A stretch of DNA of 64,000 nucleotides, taken from the NCBI GenBank assembly GCA_902702965.1, contig CACRXP010000089.1, forward strand, positions 512,914-576,913, written 5' to 3'. Origin of the DNA: Spirometra erinaceieuropaei. Its lineage: Eukaryota > Platyhelminthes > Cestoda > Diphyllobothriidea > Diphyllobothriidae. The position numbers and the translations under genes are program-made. This document shows, in pieces, positions 58,173-64,000 of this stretch; within the stretch, counting starts at the first letter, position 1; every line of letters starts with the position of its first letter. Under the pieces are notes generated by a model. That model saw only the letters and a list, made by a program, of their open reading frames with translations, ran no database searches and had not been told where the DNA came from.

Positions 58173-59685
58173 CACATGTAAACGCGGATGCAGCAAATTT
58201 TGTACCAAAATAATCCATGGCCGCATCGTATGCATGAATCGATCTTGGAACCGTCCACATAAACACTAAAAATAAATAGTGTAAACATTCCCGAGTAGTC
58301 ATTTAAGAGCCACTGTTGATGAGATCAGTCGGAAGCTGACTTACAGACGTAGGAATAACCGCAGAAGTATTGGTAGATTATGGTTTATTACTTAAGAAAA
58401 TCATATGTACGTATTTCGTCTAAGCTTAATGAATTATAGCAAAACTGCTGCAAAGTGACATTTGATGCATTCATTTTTGAGAGAAATAACAAATGTTTTG
58501 CTAGATAAAAGGGTCCCATAGAAACTTTAATGTTCTGGAAGATGTTTGCGCATCTACACTGAACAGGTGGCGTCAAAAAATTGATTTTTCGGCTGAATAT
58601 ATTAAATCGTCAGTTTTATTATCGGTAGTAATTGGCACCTACTACAATTTTCGACATTTGGATAAAATCGAAATGCTGACAAAACTATTGATAGGAATGA
58701 CATAATGCGTCACTCCACAGCAGGACGTCGTCGAAAATTTGGGATACAAATTCTAACATGCAGACGGCAATACATCTAAAAACAACTGCAGCAAATCAAG
58801 CGACTAACTGCCATTCGTCTGCTCAAGGATAACAACCAATATCAAGTAAAAGGATGTGGTAACTTACAGGCCGTGGGTATTATGTATTTTGAAATCACAC
58901 AAATTAACGATAAAAACTGAGTGCAAGCAACTTCAATGGGCCAGCCATCATAGGTCTACTAATTAACTTTAAAACCGGCAACATATTCGTTGTCAATTTA
59001 AAATCGAAAATTCGAATCCCACTGGTGGCGTCCTTATATACAGTTTCAGTTTTTTAAAGCCGAAAAATTTAAGTTTTTAGCATTTGCAACATTTTAGCCG
59101 CTGTTTTCGCCGGTCGCATACGTGTCTTTAATAATCTACCCCCGATTTGCTACCAAAATGTTTCTTAAGTTTACTCATTTCTGTAATGGACAAGTTGGCT
59201 TTTGGAAAATGAGCGAAAACTGACATCACAACCAGTGTTTTAATGTGTACGCAGCAACGTGCAAAATTCAAGAGACTTCTCCTAAATAAATAAGTTATTA
59301 GTTTTCAATATTACTGGTTTGCATCCGACAAACACATTTGCGGTCAACTGCTTCTACAATAACGTCAGCATGACGTTAGTCTAAATTTAAGGATTAATTA
59401 AATTGGACCTAGACCACCGAAGGATTCCTATGCACAAACAGAGATTACTGAGTCATCCTTGTCACTGTGCCATATATGTGCAAAATCTGTAAACATAGTT
59501 TGTTTTTGTTTACTCTTGGTTTCTATCCAAGAGTAAAAATATTTTTCACGCTTTTGCATTTCTGCCCTTCCATTAATTTAATCATGCGATTTAATAATGA
59601 CAAAATACGTTTTCAGCGCCTCAGAGAAATTTTATGTAATTGGTTAATTGTATAATTGGGAAAAATCAAAAATGAAAAGTCTTAC
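58173..59685. other. No gene recognised
   Basis: AT-rich with only short motif-free frames. Confidence 0.3.
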
Positions 59686-59981
59686 GCCATTTTGGGGAGA
59701 AGATGAGGCGGCGGATTCGTACGCACGTAAGTCGTTAGCAGAGGAGCGCCTGCGTGAAACTTCCGATACACCGAACGGTCCTTCACAGACCGATACTGTG
59801 AGAAGATTTGCTTGTGACAAAGGAGACGTAGGACAAGTTTGACTTTCCAAGGACTCAAAGTTACTTTTTGTCTCCGGCGGTGTCTGTTTGGCAAACACAT
59901 TCTCATCAGACAGGGCCGGCTCAGTAGGTGTACTTGAAAAGGTATTAAGCAACTTTGAAGGAAAGAAATAAGACAAGATGT
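59686..59981 (-). CDS. Probable internal coding exon, Ser/Pro-rich disordered segment of a host protein
   Basis: On the minus strand, an acceptor-like CGAATTTGATCAG is followed by two bases and 98 open codons. They end exactly at a consensus donor (ATGGC|GTAAGAC), so the length of 296 fits phase 1-in, phase 0-out. The peptide is rich in Ser, Thr, Pro and Glu (for example NTFSSTPTEPALSDENVF, TPPETKSNFESLE, CPTSPLSQANLL) and ends with a basic SRRRSSANDLRAYES, a plausible phosphorylation region. There are no membrane segments or known folds, as expected of a disordered linker in a large signalling or cytoskeletal protein. The plus-strand frame over the same bases is a shadow. Neighbouring exons were not identified. 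Confidence 0.45.
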
Positions 59982-60842
59982 CTGATCAAATTCGTTTCTC
60001 AAAGGAAAATGTAGACATATCATACGTAGCGAAGATGTAGTACAGGAATTTAGGTGGAAAATGCGCCTTACTGGTTAGGATCGCGTCTTCTGAAATGAGT
60101 TAGGCCACTTTGAAACTGTCCTAACATAGATCATCACTCCAAACCTCTTGTCCCTCTTACACCTGCTGAAATGATTTATACACTACAACACCTGGGGCTG
60201 ACCAACTATCAAACACTTGGGCATATTCTAATGAAAAATTTTGATCTAGTAAGATGTTAAATGTATGGCGGACAGGAAAGTTTACTGCCTCTTATAAGAC
60301 ACGTCCAATAAGTGTGGGTAGTAACAGATAGCAAATGCAATTTACAAAAGGTTTTTAGGAAAAGTAGGCAGAACATATAAAAAAACGTCCGTGACCTACT
60401 AAGAATATATTCTTTAGCCAATAACTCTTATGAAAAATTAGTTGGAAAGCTTATTCAGTTCTACACTAAAAATCTATATGGACTATAGCTTGGCAATTAT
60501 AGTAACAAAGTCAAGTCCGGAACAAAGCTATGTAAATTGAAGCAACGCTTTCCCAGAATAAGTTTGAATAAGGCAAAGACGACAAAGCATGCAGTATTTT
60601 GAGACCTCTCATTCAGCTGCATACGGTCATTGCATAGTTTTATGACAAGCCAAACTGTTTAATCCACGATCGACCTAGAGGGATAAAACGTGATAGGTAA
60701 CCTGAGACACGGGTCTAGTGTGAGGATGCATATGGCGAGGGGTGAGGAGGAGAGAAGTCATCCAAGTAAGGGAGTTAGAACTACAGTGAGAACTTGTTCT
60801 GCGCGATTTAGAGTGCAACACGCGGGTTACATTCAGTCATGC

Positions 60843-60864
60843 CGGGGAGGGGAGGGGGGTGGGG
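60843..60864 (+). other. G-quadruplex-type run in palindrome arm
   Basis: GGGG-A-GGGG-A-GGGGGG-T-GGGGG has four G tracts with single-base loops, the strongest kind of G-quadruplex pattern. The complementary C-rich run lies at 61092-61115, so on the minus strand the right arm carries a near-identical G run. Confidence 0.8.
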
Positions 60865-60939
60865 GCGAAATGAGAGGGCGGATATGGTAACAGGGTTTCG
60901 TCCATAATTGATCCTTACCATGGTAATGCTAGGTTTATC

Positions 60940-61150
60940 ACGTGGCCTCTTGCGCTTCGCAGAGGCCGCTGCAATACGGAGGAGGAAACCCGAACTCTGT
61001 AAGCAGTTGGACCACGTGATAAACCTAGCATTACCATGGTATGGATCGATTATGGACGAAACCCTGTTCCCATATCCGCCCTCTCATTTCGCCCCCACCC
61101 CCCTCCCCCTCCCCGGCATGACTGAATGTAACCCGCGTGTTGCACTCTAA
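60940..61150 (+). pseudogene. Penelope-like element endonuclease, extreme C-terminus
   Basis: The plus-strand frame reads LLRFAEAAAIRRRKPELC, then KQLDHVINLALPW, and stops at 61150. This parallels the C-terminal end of the PLE endonucleases in the window (LLAAAEAAAIRLRKPILRAQ at 63.8 kb; TAEAVAI...LCSQ..FIKALQLPW at 46.7 kb). The catalytic GIY-YIG part is absent. It is the coding side of the PLE tail that forms the right arm of the palindrome. Confidence 0.6.
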
Positions 61151-61415
61151 ATCGCGCAGAACAAGTTCTCACTGTAGTTCTAACTCCCTTACTTGGATGA
61201 CTTCTCTCCTCCTCCCCCCTCGCCATATGCATCCTCACATTAGACCCATGTCTCAGGTTGCCTATCACGTTTTATCTCTCTAGGTCGATCGTTGATTGAA
61301 CAGTTTGCCTTGTCATAAAACTATGCAATGACCGTATGCAACTGAATGAGAGGTCTCGAAATCCATGACGTCAGTAAATACTGCATGCTTTGTCGTCTTT
61401 GCCTTATTTAAATTT

Positions 61416-63655
61416 ATGTAAGTTTTGCGGGAAACCTTCGATAAATGTGAAGTGCCCGCGGGTTCTAATTGAAAAACAGACAAGAATGACTCGCTTAGGG
61501 TTCGCAGCATGTTTTCTGTCCAGTAAGCGTTTGGTAGCATATGGCCAAAGGATTGCGTCTTCGATTTTGGAAGGAATAAATGCATGTAGCATGCGCAGTT
61601 TGCGATAGAAAACATTTGTGTTTATGCATTTGCATACATCCAAAGTCAAATAAGATTCCGGGTACATTGCTCTACGTTTGGCACGTAAACACGCGCTATC
61701 TTTTTCTTCCTTTTTAACCCACTGCCCAGTTCTTGTGTGGGCTGTTTCATGCTGCAAGGGAGAAGTTATTTATAACCCCCATGTAAGATTAATGACTGCG
61801 TGCGCAACCCTAAAGTACAGGCATATATTCCCTTAAATATCTCAAAAGCACCCTGGATCTGCCTAATAATCAAAGTGAAATGAAATTTTTCATTTGAACT
61901 TCATGATTTAACTTTTGACTGCTAAAATGCTGTAGAAATCCCAACTGGGGGGTTCGCGAGGCAAAATTTCGATATACTCTTATCAAGTCAGGCAATCATA
62001 ACATGCGAGTGATGTGATAAACCGACAAAATTTTGTCCTTTTACATGAACGGAGTGTCGGAATATGGATGGAAGGTAATAAGAGACAGTGGTCTAGAAGC
62101 CGTTTTAATTTTTTTGCAGCACCAACTCCCTTCCTTCACATGGTTCTTTGTAACCTCACTGTTTCCCAACATACAGCCTCCTTTTACCCTCCTCCGGTAT
62201 CCCCGCACTCAACCTGTAGGAAAGGGCGAAATTTAGTCTGCTTCTCTTATTACTCACTCGTTATAAACATAGTGGCCTATTACGAATTTATGGAAAACAA
62301 ACGCATGCTCGCCAGTTAATTTTTGAATTCACTTGCATTGTAAGGTTTACGCTAGCAGTCGAAGCTATGCAGATTCCGTTAATAAGGCGCAAACAAGCGC
62401 ACACGTAATACCATAGAATGTTTACAGATGACCTGGAAGAGGGAATAAATCAAGAATGCAATTGATTTTAACTTTATCAAGCTAACCAGATCATGTTTTT
62501 GTTTCCAAAAACGACATTTAATGTCCCATTTGCTTATTTTAAAATTCTAGTTGCAAATATGATCCAGCCATTCTGCATTTTAAATGCACCGATTTGGTGT
62601 CTCATAATTCGACATATTCGTTCCTCGAAATCAAACTCGCGTGCAACTAGAATTTTTGAAAAGTTAGTCAGGTGGGTACAAGCCGAGATAGTTTTTTCAA
62701 TCAAGCTTGAAAAGATGAACTTCTAGTTAATCTGCACTAATACTATGAAGTCGGAATATTTAGATAAAAAATGAATAGCATACATACAGGCAATATGACG
62801 TTGCCACTTCCACGCCTCTGAATGCGTCGGTTTTCTGTTGATAGTAATTGTATTCCCAAACTGCCTTCGGTAAACGATAGTGTTTTTGATAGCGTATCTG
62901 TAATGTATCAAGTCTACAGTTTTATATGTAGCATTTACTACAAGGAAACGGAAATTTTTACTGACAAAAAACAGGAAATGAGTGAAAGCGGAAGCTACAA
63001 ATTTATGCATTCAAGCAAAACTATGAATTGAGAGCGCACACTAGGTAAACATTGCATTATGCTCTCACCTGACTCGGCTTCGGGCGTCTTTGGTTCGCTG
63101 AAATCGAAAGATAATTGTGATGTATGTGATGGTTAAAATAAAATTTGATCGTACGTTTAAAAACAAATGGGCACTGACTATTTTAAATTCACTGAGCTTG
63201 AACGACCTCCCAGTTCCATCTGTGAGCACCGCATGTTATAAACTAGGCAAAGTATTCATAGTTGGATGCCCGATGAACAAAATGTTCTTAATTGTGCCCG
63301 AAAACAAAGCTGCAAGATAACCTTAGATCTGTAAAGGCAAGTTCAGTTTTGTGCGGTATTCTGTGTTTGACTATAGTGGATGCCTGGTGTGAGTGAGTAA
63401 AACAACATTTAGAAGTGATGCGCTTCTATGTCCACTCATACAGCAATTATTAAACTAATAATATATGGCGCAGCGGAGTGAAGATGGTTTTAACAACTTG
63501 CTTCTAGTTTCATCAAGATTCAACATACAGGTTAAGGGTCAGCAAATGGCATAAAACTGACCATCAGTAAAGTGAAGTAAGGTACTTAATAGGGAGGTAC
63601 AACCTAGTGACTCATTTATGATGCACCTCGTGACCAAAGTCAATACATTTTTAGC
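61416..63655. other. No gene recognised
   Basis: AT-rich. Frames up to 117 codons (61404-61757 minus; 62014-62319 plus) lack motifs. Two plus frames at 62822-63031 and 63117-63320 are protein-like but unsupported by splice signals. Confidence 0.3.
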
Positions 63656-63657
63656 AA

Positions 63658-64000
63658 CTATTGGTCGCATGAATAGGCGCTTATCCAAGAGAATACGGGA
63701 ACACCTCCCGGCATGGCTGGGAAAAGACGAAACTAGGAGCATAAGCAGCGCCATTCTCGCGCATGTGGTCGACTCCGGACATCAGGTAGACCCCAATGAA
63801 GCGTTTCTTGTGATCTATAAGGGACAACGCCTGTTAGCAGCAGCAGAGGCGGCTGCCATCAGGTTGCGAAAACCAATTTTGCGTGCACAGAAGAACCACG
63901 TTCAGGCACCGCGCCAACAGTAGTCGAAGGTCGACTAAAGTTACAGCTTGCCCGCGCCCTTCCGCTCTCACCCCGCCCCTGACACTGACTGCTATTACCC
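63658..64000 (+). pseudogene. Penelope-like element endonuclease 3' part, 5'-truncated, running off the window
   Basis: The reading starts inside the nuclease active site at IGRMNRRLSKRIREHLPAWL, so the GIY half and the Tyr of YIG are cut off. It continues AILAHVVDSGHQVDPNEAF, then RLLAAAEAAAIRLRKPILRA and ends at 63923. Compared with the copy at 45.5-46.0 kb, about ten residues between VIYK and the RLLA helix are deleted. The untranslated part (GTCGAAGGTCGACTAA, then CCCTTCCGCT.TCACCC and CTGCTATTACC) matches the 3' side of that copy. Any hammerhead repeats would lie beyond 64000. Confidence 0.75.

Larger units (their letters stand above)
60555..61415. repeat. Large palindrome, arms about 390 bp, made of PLE 3' tails
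   Basis: The left arm (about 60555-60953) and right arm (about 61010-61415) are inverted copies with high identity, including GATAGGTAACCTGAGACACG/its complement near 61255, a GAGTGCAACACGCGGGTTAC block, and TAATGCTAGGTTTATCACGT next to the spacer. Both arms start at CCACGTGAT. The spacer (60954-61009) carries the end of a PLE endonuclease reading into the right arm, so the right arm is a PLE 3' tail and the left arm an inverted, shorter copy of the same tail. Each arm holds a G-rich run (60843-60864 and its complement 61092-61115). Confidence 0.8.

Noticed and set aside
59648..59842. Plus-strand 64-codon frame with protein-like composition
   Set aside because: It overlaps the minus-strand exon at 59686-59981, which has both splice sites and consistent phase; the plus frame has neither.
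1..64000. CRISPR array, bacterial operon or prophage
   Set aside because: No regularly spaced short direct repeats, no polycistronic gene layout, and coding traces are eukaryotic retroelements and spliced exons.

Overview
The window looks like eukaryotic, intron-bearing, AT-rich nuclear DNA packed with degraded retroelements. There is no operon structure, no rRNA and no CRISPR. The element mix is Penelope-like elements (PLEs) with GIY-YIG endonuclease tails, CR1/jockey-like and RTE-like LINE fragments, a Ty3/gypsy gag with a tRNA-Trp-type primer site as in CsRn1-like elements, and C2H2-like LINE tails. I know this combination from flatworm genomes. A parasitic flatworm, most likely a large-genome cestode, is my inference; no single-copy marker gene proves it.

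Layout. 1-7.2 kb is a GC-richer junkyard: a LINE endonuclease fragment, gypsy LTR pieces, a tandem repeat of about 0.44 kb, a nearly single-frame LINE reverse transcriptase (2.0-4.1 kb, minus), a second LINE 3' piece, an ORF1-like remnant and a decayed gypsy gag-protease with its LTR. 8.5-14.1 kb holds two decayed coding stretches of unknown family, a PLE endonuclease remnant and an RTE-like RT fragment. 15.9-21.2 kb holds one likely host exon, two copies of a conserved PLE-associated stem-loop, and a PLE RT-endonuclease sitting between the two halves of a tRNA-ended foldback element. 21-45 kb is AT-rich and mostly unrecognisable, with possible host exons (34.1-34.6, 37.0 and 40.0 kb), tRNA-ended foldbacks at 23.0 and 38.0 kb, and two copies of another foldback of about 0.96 kb (38.9-39.9 and 40.6-41.6 kb). 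45.0-48.7 kb is a PLE cluster: two truncated copies meeting head to head, one followed by a tandem pair of hammerhead-ribozyme-like motifs, then a LINE tail and the second locus of the 0.44-kb repeat. 48.7-64 kb is AT-rich again, with possible host exons (51 and 59.7-60.0 kb), a third full tRNA-ended foldback (55.3 kb), a large palindrome built from PLE tails with mirrored G-quadruplex runs (60.6-61.4 kb) and another PLE 3' end running off the window.

The most interesting material is structural: (1) tandem hammerhead-like motifs behind the PLE at 45-46 kb; (2) a repeat family whose long inverted ends each carry a tRNA-like module with pol III A and B boxes, one copy split by a PLE; (3) a separate 0.96-kb foldback family with inverted arms of 350-390 bp; (4) a palindrome made of two PLE tails. 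Almost all open reading frames in the AT-rich parts are short and look like chance; only those with splice signals and protein-like composition are listed, at low to moderate confidence.
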